Assembly (NCBI RefSeq): GCF_032163395.1
Contig: NZ_CP119968.1
Location: forward strand, 171,501-235,500
DNA from: Gloeocapsopsis dulcis
GTDB lineage: Bacteria > Cyanobacteriota > Cyanobacteriia > Cyanobacteriales > Chroococcidiopsidaceae
Length of the DNA stretch: 64,000 nt
Reading direction: 5' to 3'
This document shows, in pieces, positions 34,408-44,463 of this stretch. The position numbers were made by a program, and so were the translations under genes. The notes below the pieces were generated by a model. The model ran no database searches, was not told where the DNA came from, and saw nothing but the letters and a program-made list of their open reading frames with translations. Position 1 is the stretch's first letter. Every line of letters begins with the position of its first letter.

Positions 34408-34464
34408 CCACACTCAAAATGTGGCGACCTTGCGGTCATAGGAGTTCGATTCTCCTCCTGCCCA
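34408..34464 (+). repeat. attR core and displaced 3' half of tRNA-Leu(CAA)
   Basis: The 18-bp core (34408-34425) is followed by a variable arm, an AGGAG-TTCGATT-CTCCT T-arm and CCTGCCC plus A (34457-34464). That 3' acceptor strand pairs with the acceptor 5' strand GGGCGGG left at 15489 with one G-U pair. This is the expected original 3' half of the host tRNA gene, pushed to the far end by integration. It has no 5' half and is not a functional tRNA. Confidence 0.85.
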
Positions 34465-35125
34465 CTTTAAAGCTGGATAAAAGTAGCTTAAATCTATATC
34501 GTTTCAGGATAGTGTGAGTCTGAAGACTGGTGTAAGGATCTAGCGTTAGTTAAACAATAGCCTTATACTCAGCATGGCACTAAGATATACGTGTTTTTGT
34601 CTCTGCAAAAGTACGAAGAAATGCATATAATTAGTGGATTTTCATCCTTAATCAGATTTTAGTAAATTTTTAGATTATAAACATAAAAGTGACTTAACTT
34701 ACTACCGTATATTTTCTGATTTATTAGTAGTTTTAGAGTATAAATTTTGTGGTATTTATCAGTAAAATTGCGCTTGGATAACGAGTAGATCTAGCGTTAA
34801 TTTCTTTTAATGTTTGCTATTATGGCAGGTTACTTAGCAAAAGTTAAGAATAGCCTCGTCTATAGAAACATATTGTTAAAAAAAGCTAAAAGGTATTGTC
34901 ATCAGGGAAGGGAACTTTCGCTTTTTCTAGAAACTCAATAGTTCTTTGAAGGATTCACAGTTGTTCGTTGTTAAACAAGCGGCTCATTATACAGAGTAAA
35001 AATGACTATCAAATGATTGTTCAGACTGGTATAGCAATACAATAGCTCTACCAAAAAGATAATACAGATGATGAATTGTCAAAGCTACTAACCGAAGACG
35101 GATGTCTATATTAGGGAGTGAAAGT
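34465..35125. other. Gap right of the element, no gene seen
   Basis: About 660 AT-rich bases hold no supported frame. GATCTAGCGTTA occurs twice (near 34537 and 34788). The promoter of the M23 peptidase gene must be in its right part. Confidence 0.35.
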
Positions 35126-35794
35126 ATGAAGCAAGCGTCTGCATTTAATCGTCAACCTATAAAAATTCGTACTCGTTTTAAAAAAAGTCTTTTTCTTGCT
35201 GTATTAGGGATATTGAGTGCATCGGGCTTAATTTGGCAACAACACGTAACTCAAGCTGTCGCTGCTGAACAAAACCAGGTTGCTACAAGTAGTACTTGGC
35301 AAAGCGCTTCGTTTCCTGTAGAAAATTTTCAAGCCTACTCTTCTCCCTTTGGTTATCGTCGTTCTGCTACTGGTGGTTCAGGATGGGAGTTTCATAGAGG
35401 GCTAGACTTTGCAGCACCCCAAGGAAGCTATATTCGTAACTGGTGGTCAGGAAAAGTCGTTAAAGTCTCGGATCGCACGGCTTGTGGAACTCATATTGTT
35501 GTTCAATCAGGTGATTGGGAACATACATACTGCCATATGAAAGGTCATGTTGAAGCACAAAGTGGTAATCGCTACTTTATTGACCGTGAGGGTGGAATTC
35601 AAATTTGGGAGGGTCAGTACATTAACAGTGGCGTACGAATTGGTCGAGTAGGAATGACTGGGCGCACTACAGGTCCTCATCTTCACTGGGGACTTAAGTA
35701 CGCAAATAACTATGTAGATCCCGCCCTTGTTCTGAGAGCTATGTATGCTCAGCAATCGGGGAGAACACTACAATCTTCAGCCAAGCTTCCATAA
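35126..35794 (+). CDS. Secreted M23 (LytM-type) peptidase
   Basis: From the ATG at 35126 (AGGGAG seven bases upstream) the product has 222 residues. It begins with a basic stretch and a hydrophobic signal segment (LFLAVLGILSASGLIW), with probable cleavage near TQAVAAE. The peptidase domain shows FHRGLDFAAP (HxxxD ligands) and GPHLHWGLKY (HxH), so the zinc site is complete. It would cleave peptidoglycan cross-bridges or act in cell-wall turnover. It is single-domain, without LysM repeats, and lies just outside the integrated element. Confidence 0.9.
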   Translation: MKQASAFNRQPIKIRTRFKKSLFLAVLGILSASGLIWQQHVTQAVAAEQNQVATSSTWQSASFPVENFQAYSSPFGYRRSATGGSGWEFHRGLDFAAPQGSYIRNWWSGKVVKVSDRTACGTHIVVQSGDWEHTYCHMKGHVEAQSGNRYFIDREGGIQIWEGQYINSGVRIGRVGMTGRTTGPHLHWGLKYANNYVDPALVLRAMYAQQSGRTLQSSAKLP

Positions 35795-35948
35795 GTTATC
35801 GCGCATTTTATAGGGAATCGTATAGTTGTTCTCACTTGAAACAAATAAAAGTCTGAATAAATTTCTTTCTATTTCACAACCTCGATCAAAAGCCGATGAG
35901 TTTCATAGAACTAATCGGCTTTCAACTTTTAGACTATTCTAGTTGTTG

Positions 35949-37838
35949 CTAACTAACTACAAGCACATCCTGATCTTGAGATTGCTTGTACTCTGCTACG
36001 ATTTTGCGAAAGTCATCGCCATCAATTGTTTCTTGTTCAATGAGTAAATCCACTAATCGATCCATGAGAACGCGGTTGTCCTGAAGAAGTTTCAATGCTT
36101 GTTGATGGCAGTGGGAAATGATCTGCCTAACTTGAGCATCTACACGCGCTGTAATCTCCTCAGAATATTCTGAGCGAGTCATTAAGTCGCGCCCCAAGAA
36201 AACTTCGCTGTTTTGATTCTCAAGTGCCAGCAAACCGAAGTCAGACATCCCAAAGCGAGTTACCATCTGCTTTGCCAAATTTGTCAGTTGTTGCAAATCT
36301 TGACCTGCACCAGTCGTAACTTCTTCTTTCCCAAAAACAATTTCTTCGGCTGCTCTTCCGCCAAGCGTTGCAGTAACTCGTGCTAAAAGCTGAGCGCGAG
36401 AAATTAACCCTTGGTCTTCATTGGGAGTAAACCATGTCAGTCCTCGGGCTTGCCCGCGTGGAATCAGCGTCACTTTCTGTACGGGATCGTGGTCTTTTAA
36501 AAGAGTAGCAAGCAATGCGTGACCTACTTCATGGTAAGCAATTAAGCGTTTGCTCTTGCTATCTACTAGCGGTGTTCCTTCCATCCCCGCAACGACTCGA
36601 TCAACCGCATCATCAATCTCTAACAACGTGATTGCCTCTTTGCGCCGTCTGGCTGTCAATATTGCTGCCTCGTTGAGCAAGTTGGCTAAATCTGCTCCGG
36701 TAAATCCTGGTGTCCGCCGTGCTACTGCATCTAATGACACCTTAGGGTCAAGCTTCTTATTTCGCGCATGGACTTGGAGAATTTCTTGACGTCCTTTAAG
36801 GTCAGGAGCATCCACAATGACTTGACGATCAAATCTGCCAGGACGCAGTAAGGCAGAATCTAAAACATCAGGACGGTTCGTTGCAGCAATAATAATAATT
36901 CCTGTATTGCCTTCAAATCCATCCATTTCTGTAAGTAACTGATTGAGCGTTTGTTCGCGCTCATCGTTGCCGCCACCGATTCCGGTTCCGCGTTGTCTTC
37001 CTACAGCATCAATCTCATCAATAAAGATGAGGCATGGCGCGTTGTCTTTCGCTTTTTTAAATAAGTCACGCACGCGGGAAGCACCGACTCCAACAAACAT
37101 TTCCACAAATTCACTACCAGAGATACTGAAAAATGGCACTCCAGCTTCTCCAGCGATCGCCTTAGCCAGAAGTGTCTTACCTGTTCCTGGTGGCCCAACT
37201 AACAGTACACCTTTGGGAATTCTGGCACCGATCGCCGTAAAGCGTTCAGGTTGTTTGAGGAAGGTGACAACTTCTTGCAGTTCTTCTTTTGCTTCTTCAA
37301 TTCCAGCAACATCAACGAAGGTTATTCCAGTTTTCGATTCCATTTGAAATCGAGCGCGAGATTTACCAAAGTTCATTGCTTGATTGGATGCGTTGCTCGA
37401 TCGCCTTAAAAACAACAACATCAAAGCCATCAATGGCAAGATCCACAGCAAGTTTGCCAAGATGCCAATCGCAACTCTACCATCAGCAGCAGACTGTACT
37501 TCAAAATCAACTCGGTTCGCCCGTAATCTTTCAATTAGTTCTGGATTTTGGTCGAGTAGTGGTACCTCTTGCGGTGGAGTATCTGCTTGTTGTCCTTCTA
37601 GTTGAACTCTAGCAATTCGTTGATTTGGGTCAATTTCAACTCGTTCGACTTGACCTGCATCAATTCTTTCTAGTAATTCACCATATGTGAGAGCATTAGG
37701 CTCTCTCCTTTGCGCTAGTGCTGGGCTTGCCACAAGCGTAGACTGTAACATAATCCAACCTGCGGCGATCGCGCCAGTAAAAGCCAAACCGCTTGCTGAT
37801 CTTTGGCGCATCAATGCTTTTTTGTGCGAACCTCTCAT
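35949..37838 (-). CDS. ftsH: ATP-dependent zinc metalloprotease FtsH
   Basis: This 629-residue membrane AAA protease removes damaged membrane proteins, in cyanobacteria notably photosystem II D1. Two N-terminal membrane helices (about residues 16-38 and 124-143) enclose a lumenal domain. Walker A is GPPGTGKT near 215, Walker B FIDEID near 272, the second region of homology RPGRFDRQV near 330, and the zinc site YHEVGHALL near 435. The first helix is followed by PALAQ, which may be processed. All key residues are present. Long gaps on both sides indicate a single-gene transcript. Confidence 0.95.
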   Translation of the reverse strand: MRGSHKKALMRQRSASGLAFTGAIAAGWIMLQSTLVASPALAQRREPNALTYGELLERIDAGQVERVEIDPNQRIARVQLEGQQADTPPQEVPLLDQNPELIERLRANRVDFEVQSAADGRVAIGILANLLWILPLMALMLLFLRRSSNASNQAMNFGKSRARFQMESKTGITFVDVAGIEEAKEELQEVVTFLKQPERFTAIGARIPKGVLLVGPPGTGKTLLAKAIAGEAGVPFFSISGSEFVEMFVGVGASRVRDLFKKAKDNAPCLIFIDEIDAVGRQRGTGIGGGNDEREQTLNQLLTEMDGFEGNTGIIIIAATNRPDVLDSALLRPGRFDRQVIVDAPDLKGRQEILQVHARNKKLDPKVSLDAVARRTPGFTGADLANLLNEAAILTARRRKEAITLLEIDDAVDRVVAGMEGTPLVDSKSKRLIAYHEVGHALLATLLKDHDPVQKVTLIPRGQARGLTWFTPNEDQGLISRAQLLARVTATLGGRAAEEIVFGKEEVTTGAGQDLQQLTNLAKQMVTRFGMSDFGLLALENQNSEVFLGRDLMTRSEYSEEITARVDAQVRQIISHCHQQALKLLQDNRVLMDRLVDLLIEQETIDGDDFRKIVAEYKQSQDQDVLVVS

Positions 37839-38218
37839 ATTGATTGCCCTTTGTCTACTGCTTTAACCCAAGCACTTGCATCTGAGCGTTCTGCCTGAGC
37901 GTGAATAAAAATTTAAAATTTATCTTGTCAAGATCTAGTTTAGCTTTCCTATAACTACCTCTAGTATCACCACTAGCTCAATTTCTGTTTCTAGTAAAAC
38001 TTAAGATTTGACACAACCCTAACAAGTTTCCTATAATTAAATCATACTCATAACGACTTCGTATATATTGATTGATAAGACTACCTTACATTAGTCGCTA
38101 AGAGCAACTCAGAAGTTTCACTCAATCAAGGATTTTGCTCCGAAGATGGATAACCGTAAATTTAAGTATTGATGAGATTAATTGGTGTTTAAAGTAGATT
38201 TCCTCAAGGAGCAACTCA
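37839..38218. other. Divergent promoter region of ftsH and the FMN reductase
   Basis: These 380 bp separate two divergent genes and contain no supported frame. The AGGAG at 38205-38209 is the Shine-Dalgarno site of the reductase gene. No specific operator was recognised. Confidence 0.4.
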
Positions 38219-38764
38219 ATGGTTAAAATTGTAGGAATTGGTGGTAGTTTAAGACCTAACTCTTATAGCCAACTTGCTTTAAAGGTAGCAGCAAGCAGAA
38301 TTGAGGCTTTGGGTGCAGAAGTCGAGATTCTCGATCTTAGGCAAATGCAACTGCCGTTTTGTGATGGAGGAGATGACTATTCAGACTATCCTGATGTGGC
38401 TAAACTGCAGAATACAGTCAAGCAAGCTGATGGCTTAATTTTAGCAACTCCAGAGTATCACGGTAGTGTGAGTGGTGTATTAAAAAATGCTCTAGACCTC
38501 ATGAGCTTTGAGCAGCTAGATAGTAAAGTTGTGGGATTGATTAGCGTACTAGGAGGTCAGTCTAATAGCAATGCTTTGAATGATCTGCGAGTTATTATGC
38601 GTTGGGTACACGCTTGGGTAATACCCGAACAAATTGCAGTTGGACAAGCATGGAAAGCTTTCAGTTCTGATGGCAAAATTTTAGATGAAAAACTTTCCCA
38701 GCGTTTCGATCAGTTTGCTCAGAGCCTAGTGGAAAATACACGTAAGCTGCAAGGCGCTGCCTAG
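38219..38764 (+). CDS. NADPH-dependent FMN reductase family protein
   Basis: The 181-residue flavodoxin-like protein has the family N-terminus VGIGGSLRPNSYSQLAL (FMN phosphate loop) and the TPEYHGSVSGVLKNALD motif near residue 80. It would reduce FMN, quinones or azo compounds with NAD(P)H in the cytoplasm. AGGAG lies nine bases before the ATG. It is preceded and followed by long gaps, so it is probably monocistronic. Substrate is unknown. Confidence 0.9.
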   Translation: MVKIVGIGGSLRPNSYSQLALKVAASRIEALGAEVEILDLRQMQLPFCDGGDDYSDYPDVAKLQNTVKQADGLILATPEYHGSVSGVLKNALDLMSFEQLDSKVVGLISVLGGQSNSNALNDLRVIMRWVHAWVIPEQIAVGQAWKAFSSDGKILDEKLSQRFDQFAQSLVENTRKLQGAA

Positions 38765-39186
38765 TCTGAGGCAGAGTTTTGAAATTATGTGCTTCCTGTT
38801 ATAGCAGTTGGTTAAGTTAATACTAGTAAGACTTTAGACCAATTGCTTGCAGGATACAAAACTTGCTCAGAGCAGTAACTCAACTGCAACTAGATCAAGA
38901 CTGGCGCAAAGACTTTCTCTAATTCTTGTTTTTTGTTTCCTAATGCCTTCAGCTACACTAATTGCACAAGTCGTATATACTACTACAGTTTAGACTGTTT
39001 TATTAAAATCTAGAATTATAACTTTATACCTAATCAATTTACAACCGTGATTTCATGGTTTTTTTTGGAGGAGTTTTGAAATCTATCCAAATATTTCAGT
39101 GAAATCACCATTGATCCTCAATGATGACTGCAATAGCTTGTTAATAGTGAGATACCTGTACTTTTCCTCGTAAGAGAGTATGACAA
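38765..39186. other. Gap before the Crp-type regulator, no gene seen
   Basis: These 422 bp are AT-rich with no supported reading frame. A GGAGGAG at about 39067 is followed by no convincing frame. Confidence 0.35.
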
Positions 39187-39771
39187 ATGCCAGACGCAGG
39201 TTCAGCGCCTTTTTTACCCTCTACAAAGTACACGTTTCGGCGTAGGAAAAAAATTCCTCTTCAAGCAGAGTTCTTGTGGCAAATTAAACGTGGTGCTGTA
39301 CGCACATTCACTTGGACAGAAGATGGTACATTAATTGTCTTAGGTTATTGGGGACCTGGTGAAGTTGTAGGACAAGCAATATCTCGTATACGTCCTTTTC
39401 AGATTGAATGCTTAACCGATGTAGATTGTCGTGTTTTACCATCTCATATATGGGAAGACAGCTTAAAAGATGTTGTACAGCAGATGCAACAGACGGAAGA
39501 ATTAGTCCGGATTATCCGCAGAGAATCAGTTGCATTGAGATTATGGGAGTTTCTAATTTGGCTTGATAAAAAATTTGGTTGCGATGTTCAGCAGGGGCGG
39601 CGACTAGATTTACCAATTACCCATCAGGATATAGCAGATACAATTGGCTCTACAAGGGTGACAGTAACGCGAATGTTGCAACAATTATCACAAGAAGAAA
39701 AAATATTACGTCAAGGATGGAGCATTATTCTGTGTGATTCTTATTTTTTGGAATTGAATAGAGTTAAGTAG
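39187..39771 (+). CDS. Crp/Fnr-family transcriptional regulator
   Basis: The 194-residue protein has a short cNMP-binding-like beta barrel (residues about 25-100, GAVRTFTWTEDGTLIVLGYW and PGEVVGQ) and a C-terminal winged helix with LPITHQDIADTIGSTRVTVT as recognition helix. It is shorter than typical Crp (about 210-230) and lacks the first strands of the barrel. No Fnr-type Cys cluster and no full cAMP-binding RS motif are seen, so the signal is unknown. It converges with the ferrochelatase-family gene. Confidence 0.88.
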   Translation: MPDAGSAPFLPSTKYTFRRRKKIPLQAEFLWQIKRGAVRTFTWTEDGTLIVLGYWGPGEVVGQAISRIRPFQIECLTDVDCRVLPSHIWEDSLKDVVQQMQQTEELVRIIRRESVALRLWEFLIWLDKKFGCDVQQGRRLDLPITHQDIADTIGSTRVTVTRMLQQLSQEEKILRQGWSIILCDSYFLELNRVK

Positions 39772-39813
39772 GATGTTTGGGCAGGCGAGTGCCTACCCTA
39801 CATTTAGATAGTT

Positions 39814-40953
39814 TTAGTGATGATGGTGTTCGTGGTGATGGTGGTGTTCGTGATGTGCCTGCACTGCTGCTAATTGAGGATTCACTGCGATCGCTTGTTC
39901 TGAAAGTAAAGCAGCTATTTGAGGATTAGCCCATTCTGCTGCCATTTTCAGAAAATCTGGGTGGTCATTCACACAAGGCATTTGGATATAAGTGATATCT
40001 TTATGCTGGCGTTGTAGAGCATGAATAATGTGATCGACATCGAGTAAAGTTTCATGATTTTCGGTAGCGAAGCCAATCGGCATGAACACGATCGCTTTAG
40101 CACCGAGTTCAATCAGGTTTTTTGCAGCTTGTGTTGCATTAGGCTGCGTCCACTCAATGAGTGGCGTGTCGTGGTTCAGCCAGCCTACAGAAATTAGAGG
40201 ATAGCGGTAAATTAATTGTTCTCTTACCTGCTCGTATAGTGCTTCACTTTCTGTGATTCCAGAAGTGAATCCTTTTGCCTTGTGTGGACAGCCGTGATTC
40301 ATTAACACGATACCAATTTGTGAAGGGAGGTAGGCTGCAGCTAAATCACTAGCAATTTTTTCCTCAACAAGACGTGCCATTAAATCAATATAGGCAGGTT
40401 CGTTATAAAAAGAGGGAATATAACGTTGCGCCTTAACCCAGTGTTCGTCACCATCAGTAAGAGCTAAAGCTTTGTTGACTTGCTCAACCGCGATCCCACT
40501 CGTGAAGATCGAATCAACAACAAGTAACGGGTAAATTAGAATTTTGTCAAATCCTTGATCTTTAATTTCTGTCAGGACTTGTGCTGGGAGAAAGGGCGCG
40601 CAGAAGTTAAATGCTTTAAATACTTGAACGCGATCGCCCCACTGTTGCTGCAAATGCTTTTCAATACCTGCGCGTTGCTGCTCAAAAATAGCATTGTGGG
40701 GCGAGATAAAGTGATCGTGTTGATGATCCCACTCATGGCGATCAAACAGCGCCAGCACTTTAGCTAAAGGTGGATAAATCCATGTTGGTACTGGGGCAAA
40801 TTTAGCTGTCAGTAGATTTAAAGCTTGTTCGTTGTAATTAGCAAAATCTTCATAGCTTTCAACTTCGCCGTAGCCCATCAGCAAGACGGCAACTCGGTCA
40901 TTGCTAGAATGAGCAGATATATGTTGTTGCTGTTTTTCAGGGATGGCAACCAA
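39814..40953 (-). CDS. Ferrochelatase-family protein with His-rich C-terminus
   Basis: The 379-residue protein shows ferrochelatase landmarks: VAVLLMGYGEVES at the start, IVLMNHGCPHKAKGF near residue 215 and FMPIGFATENHETLLDVD near 290, including the His and Glu used for metal insertion. The last 15 residues are almost all His and Glu (HHEHHHHHEHHHH), a likely metal store or delivery tail as in some CbiX/SirB proteins. It lacks the C-terminal CAB helix of the main cyanobacterial HemH, so it is probably a second paralogue, perhaps for another metal or tetrapyrrole. Confidence 0.78.
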   Translation of the reverse strand: MVAIPEKQQQHISAHSSNDRVAVLLMGYGEVESYEDFANYNEQALNLLTAKFAPVPTWIYPPLAKVLALFDRHEWDHQHDHFISPHNAIFEQQRAGIEKHLQQQWGDRVQVFKAFNFCAPFLPAQVLTEIKDQGFDKILIYPLLVVDSIFTSGIAVEQVNKALALTDGDEHWVKAQRYIPSFYNEPAYIDLMARLVEEKIASDLAAAYLPSQIGIVLMNHGCPHKAKGFTSGITESEALYEQVREQLIYRYPLISVGWLNHDTPLIEWTQPNATQAAKNLIELGAKAIVFMPIGFATENHETLLDVDHIIHALQRQHKDITYIQMPCVNDHPDFLKMAAEWANPQIAALLSEQAIAVNPQLAAVQAHHEHHHHHEHHHH

Positions 40954-41107
40954 TTTACATTCCTCGATGAAAATAATATGTAAACTTTTTAGTACGGTAG
41001 GTACTCAAAGCGCCCAACGATGCTGTATGTAGCCCACTAAGTACCGACACTATACCTAGGTTAACATCCCCATAGGGGGCATAACAGGTTTGTGCTGGAA
41101 GTCAGTT

Positions 41108-42502
41108 TTACAATCCTAAAATTAGCCGTGCTGTCCACAAATAAATTAAAACACCCAAAACATCCACCGCAGTTGTAATGAATGGTGCTGACATCAAAGC
41201 GGGATCAAGCTTGAGGGAACGAAACAAAAAGGGTAACGCTGAACCTGCGAAAGAAGCCAAAATGGCAATGGCAAATAAACTAACTCCAACTGCGATCGCT
41301 ACTGCTAAATTACCTTGTAAAAAATAAGCCCACACTGTCACAATAACAGCTAACATGACTCCCAAAATTACCCCAGCCAGGGTTTCCCGCGATATGACTC
41401 CGATGAATTTATTGGCTTGTACTTCGTTAGTACTTAATCCACGAATGACGACAGTAGAAGACTGTGCACCCACATTACCACCAGTGTCAATCAACAAAGG
41501 AATAAAAGCTGCTAGCGCCACAACTTGTTCGAGAACTTCTTCTTGATTTTGGATAACTACCGCAGTTGCTGTATTTGTGATCAGTAGAACCATTAGCCAA
41601 ACCACACGTTTACGCGCAACAGTAAATAAATTGGTTTGAAAATAATTACCACCACCAGCTTGGACACCACCTAAAGTATAAATATCTTCTGTAGTTTCTT
41701 CTTCTAAGATATCGATGACATCATCAACAGTCACAATCCCAACTAAACGCCGTTCAGCATCTACGACGGGTACTGCTAAGAAGTCATAATCTTTAATGAT
41801 GCGTGCAACTTCTTCTTGATCAGTTTCGGTATAGACATGGACGGGATCCCGTGTCATGATCTCGCCAATTGTTTGATGGGGTTGGGCTGTCACTAAATCT
41901 CTTAACGATAAGATCCCAACAAGCCGTCGTGCTGCATCTGAAACATACAAGTAGTAGATTGTTTCGGTGACATTGGCAACACTGCGAATGCGCTCTAATG
42001 CTTGAGCAACTGTCATTCCCTCTTTTAAGGAAATATACTCTGGGGTCATAATCCGCCCAGCAGTATTGGGTTTATAGCCCAAGAGTAAAGAAGTGGCTTG
42101 CCGTTCTTCAGGACTGAGTTGCGTTAGCAATCGTCGGACAATTTTTGCAGGTAATTCATCAAATAGACGCGCCCGATCGTCAGGTGACATTTTGTCAACA
42201 ATATCCAAGACATCTTGATGTTTGAATTCCTCAATCAGCTTTTGTTGGATAGTGGGATCGAGATATTCATAAACTTCGATTGCCTCATCTTTAGAAAGCA
42301 AGCGAAATGCGATCGCCTGCATAGCTTCTGGTAAACCTTCAATCGCTTCTGCAATATCTACAGGTTGTACAGGTATAAGTAAAGCTTTAGCACCTTGAAA
42401 ATTTTGCTGTTCCAATAGTGTCTGTAACTGCATACGGACTAACTCTCGCAGTTCCTCCCGCGACACAGTTTGAGGGTGATTAGCATTGTAGTCTTGAGTC
42501 AA
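41108..42502 (-). CDS. mgtE: Magnesium transporter MgtE
   Basis: At 464 residues this is a full-length MgtE channel. It has an N-terminal helical domain (about 1-140, LSPEERQATSLLLGYKPNTAGRIMT), paired CBS domains (about 145-270, DYDFLAVPVVDAERRLVGIV), the plug helix, and five membrane helices from about 300 on, with DTGGNVGAQSSTVVIRGL lining the pore. The CBS and N domains sense cytoplasmic Mg2+ and close the channel. It has a standard arrangement with no unusual feature. Confidence 0.94.
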   Translation of the reverse strand: MTQDYNANHPQTVSREELRELVRMQLQTLLEQQNFQGAKALLIPVQPVDIAEAIEGLPEAMQAIAFRLLSKDEAIEVYEYLDPTIQQKLIEEFKHQDVLDIVDKMSPDDRARLFDELPAKIVRRLLTQLSPEERQATSLLLGYKPNTAGRIMTPEYISLKEGMTVAQALERIRSVANVTETIYYLYVSDAARRLVGILSLRDLVTAQPHQTIGEIMTRDPVHVYTETDQEEVARIIKDYDFLAVPVVDAERRLVGIVTVDDVIDILEEETTEDIYTLGGVQAGGGNYFQTNLFTVARKRVVWLMVLLITNTATAVVIQNQEEVLEQVVALAAFIPLLIDTGGNVGAQSSTVVIRGLSTNEVQANKFIGVISRETLAGVILGVMLAVIVTVWAYFLQGNLAVAIAVGVSLFAIAILASFAGSALPFLFRSLKLDPALMSAPFITTAVDVLGVLIYLWTARLILGL

Positions 42503-42653
42503 GGTGAACCTCCTCCTGAGACAAATAAAGTGCGTAGATATACAAATACAAGGCTTAATATCTTGACAGAATTGAAAAGATATAACTAGAGTTTAAGCAA
42601 CACAAAACTCGAACTCTTAACTTTTTGATAATGAGGATGTTCGTTATTTGCGC

Positions 42654-43013
42654 TTATCCCTTTACTAAATTACTCAATAACGGGTTTTCCAGGATATTAA
42701 ATTGCATGAGTAACACAATGACAATTGTGTAAACCGTAGAGGAAATTAAGCCAATCAGTAAATCTTTTTTGATTCGTTTTGATTGTTGTAGAACATCAGC
42801 AGCTCCAAATTGCATGAGTAGAAAACCTGCAATGTTAGAGATCCAGTAGCCTGCTATGGAAAAAGGTAAAAATAAATCTGTATTAAACAGACTAAAAATA
42901 TAACCAAAAAAATAGGCAATTGGTAAATTAAAGAACAAATCGTTCCACCAAGACAGTGGCGATAACATATATCCTAAGAAAAAGACAAGACTCCCTCTAA
43001 CCTTACTCAACAT
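42654..43013 (-). CDS. Hypothetical membrane protein (119 aa)
   Basis: There are three to four hydrophobic helices (residues about 8-22, 28-45, 52-70, 85-108) with the motif LSPLSWWNDLFFNLPIAYFF. The family is unknown to me, but similar small proteins occur in other cyanobacteria. It lies between mgtE and the RppB sensor gene on the same strand, with a 37-bp gap to the latter. Confidence 0.6.
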   Translation of the reverse strand: MLSKVRGSLVFFLGYMLSPLSWWNDLFFNLPIAYFFGYIFSLFNTDLFLPFSIAGYWISNIAGFLLMQFGAADVLQQSKRIKKDLLIGLISSTVYTIVIVLLMQFNILENPLLSNLVKG

Positions 43014-43050
43014 TAATCACGATCCTTGTGACAAGAAAATGACAGGTTTA

Positions 43051-44325
43051 TTACAGTGTGAGCGGTAGTTTGATTGTAAAAGTAGATCCTTGGCCATAAG
43101 TACTGCTAACACTAATATGCCCACCATGAGCTTGCACGAGTTGCTGTGAAATCGCAAGTCCTAAACCAAAACCACCGCTTTTTCTAGTGCGTTCGGTATC
43201 GACACGATAAAACCGCTCAAAAATGTGGGGTAGATCTTCTGGAGGAATGCCAATACCACTATCTGCGACTGCAATTTCTGCCCAACGCGATCGCGTAGCA
43301 AGCCGTAAATGCACTTTACCACCAGTAGGAGTATACTTAAAGGCGTTATCTAGCAAGTTCATGACTGCCTGGTGGATCAAGCTATAATCTGCATTAATTT
43401 TGACTGGATACGGTGGCAAGCTTGTCGTAAAGTTCAGTGCGTTTGCGTTGTTTTCTATTTGGTAGCGTGCTATTTCTTGTAATAACTGAGTTAGGTCAAT
43501 TTCTTGTAAAGATTCAGGAGCAACAATTCCTTCCTGTCGTGCTAGCAATAATAAGTTACTGACCAAGGTACTCATTGATTTAGCAACTTCAACAATCTTC
43601 TCTAGACGGAAACGTTGCTGAGAACTGTCTTCTGACAGTAGTCCGACTTGTGCATTGCTGAGAATTGCGGCAAGGGGTGTACGTAATTCGTGAGAAGCAT
43701 CGGCGGTAAAGCGTTGTAATTGAATATAAGCCTGACGAATTGGCTGCATTGCTAGTCCTCCCAAAAACCAACCCGTCAGTGCAATGATGAATATTGTTAC
43801 CGGTACTGCTAAAGCTAAAAACAATCGTAACTGACTGAGAGAATCTTGTGCCGCGGCTAAAGGCGTTGCAATTTGCAAATAACCAAGGACAGTATCATTT
43901 TTCTCGACAGCTAATGTCACTTGACGCAGCCAAGGTTGAAGCTTATTCGGTGTTGAGTATTCAGTATTTTTAATTGTGTGAAAACCAATTTCTGTTATTA
44001 GTTGTGGTGGTGGTGGAGTGCCAAAAAAACGGACAATTTGCTTTTGGGAATCGTACCAACGGGCATAGATTAATTCTGTATCTGCTGGTAAGGGATTATT
44101 ACCCAACCAAGGCACGTTTTCTAGGTCTACTTGCCGTTCTCCTTGTTCAATACGATACTCGATATTAGCAGCGATCGCGTGCGTTTTTTTGTAAAGTAAC
44201 CGATCGACGACTTCAAGTTCATCTTCGACTTCCTGATAATAGACGACAGTAGCGAAGATAACTAAAATACTTCCCATTGAAAGAGTAAACCAGCGTGCTA
44301 AGTTTCGACGACTACGATTGAACAT
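43051..44325 (-). CDS. rppB: Two-component sensor histidine kinase RppB
   Basis: The 424-residue kinase has an N-terminal helix, a periplasmic sensor region (about 35-165), a second helix (about 170-192, [15 protein letters not shown]), the H box [20 protein letters not shown] near 215, and N, G1 and G2 boxes ([36 protein letters not shown]). The architecture matches RppB/NrsS, which senses redox state or nickel in Synechocystis. It pairs with RppA upstream; the 101 bp between them contain short tandem repeats. Confidence 0.88.
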   Translation of the reverse strand: MFNRSRRNLARWFTLSMGSILVIFATVVYYQEVEDELEVVDRLLYKKTHAIAANIEYRIEQGERQVDLENVPWLGNNPLPADTELIYARWYDSQKQIVRFFGTPPPPQLITEIGFHTIKNTEYSTPNKLQPWLRQVTLAVEKNDTVLGYLQIATPLAAAQDSLSQLRLFLALAVPVTIFIIALTGWFLGGLAMQPIRQAYIQLQRFTADASHELRTPLAAILSNAQVGLLSEDSSQQRFRLEKIVEVAKSMSTLVSNLLLLARQEGIVAPESLQEIDLTQLLQEIARYQIENNANALNFTTSLPPYPVKINADYSLIHQAVMNLLDNAFKYTPTGGKVHLRLATRSRWAEIAVADSGIGIPPEDLPHIFERFYRVDTERTRKSGGFGLGLAISQQLVQAHGGHISVSSTYGQGSTFTIKLPLTL

Positions 44326-44391
44326 GCTAGAGGTTAGGGATCAGGGAGTTAAGCAAGCAGAGGGGCAGAGGAGAGTACTCTTTTCTATATA

Positions 44392-44463
44392 TTCACAACT
44401 CAAAATTCAAAACTCAAAACTCAAAACTAGTCACTAACCCCTAGCCCCTCACTCCTCACTCCT
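44392..44463. repeat. Heptamer short tandem repeats (STRR) between rppA and rppB
   Basis: CAAAACT recurs in tandem about four times (44401-44427), followed by CACTCCT/CCCCTAG-type heptamers that run into the 3' end of rppA. Such heptanucleotide repeats are common in filamentous and related cyanobacteria. Confidence 0.75.

Larger units (their letters stand above)
15516..34425. mobile_element. Integrative element in tRNA-Leu(CAA), about 18.9 kb
   Basis: Both ends carry the same 18 bp (15516-15533 and 34408-34425), the anticodon stem-loop of tRNA-Leu(CAA). A tyrosine recombinase gene lies just inside the left end, as usual for tRNA-targeting elements. Contents are a minus-strand operon of unknown structural-looking proteins, small regulators, a PLD-helicase, a serine recombinase, a HigBA-type module, a RepA-like ATPase with iterons and an XRE-type control region. 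No terminase, portal, capsid, relaxase or conjugation gene was recognised. A phage-satellite or non-conjugative integrative element is the best reading; a decayed prophage is possible. Confidence 0.8.

Noticed and set aside
15516-34425. Element being a conjugative ICE or complete prophage
   Set aside because: No relaxase, coupling protein, VirB4-type ATPase, terminase, portal or capsid protein could be recognised, although divergent versions cannot be excluded by eye.
34401-34464. Second tRNA-Leu gene at the right end of the element
   Set aside because: Only the anticodon arm and 3' half are present and no acceptor 5' strand or D-arm precedes it; it is the attR remnant.
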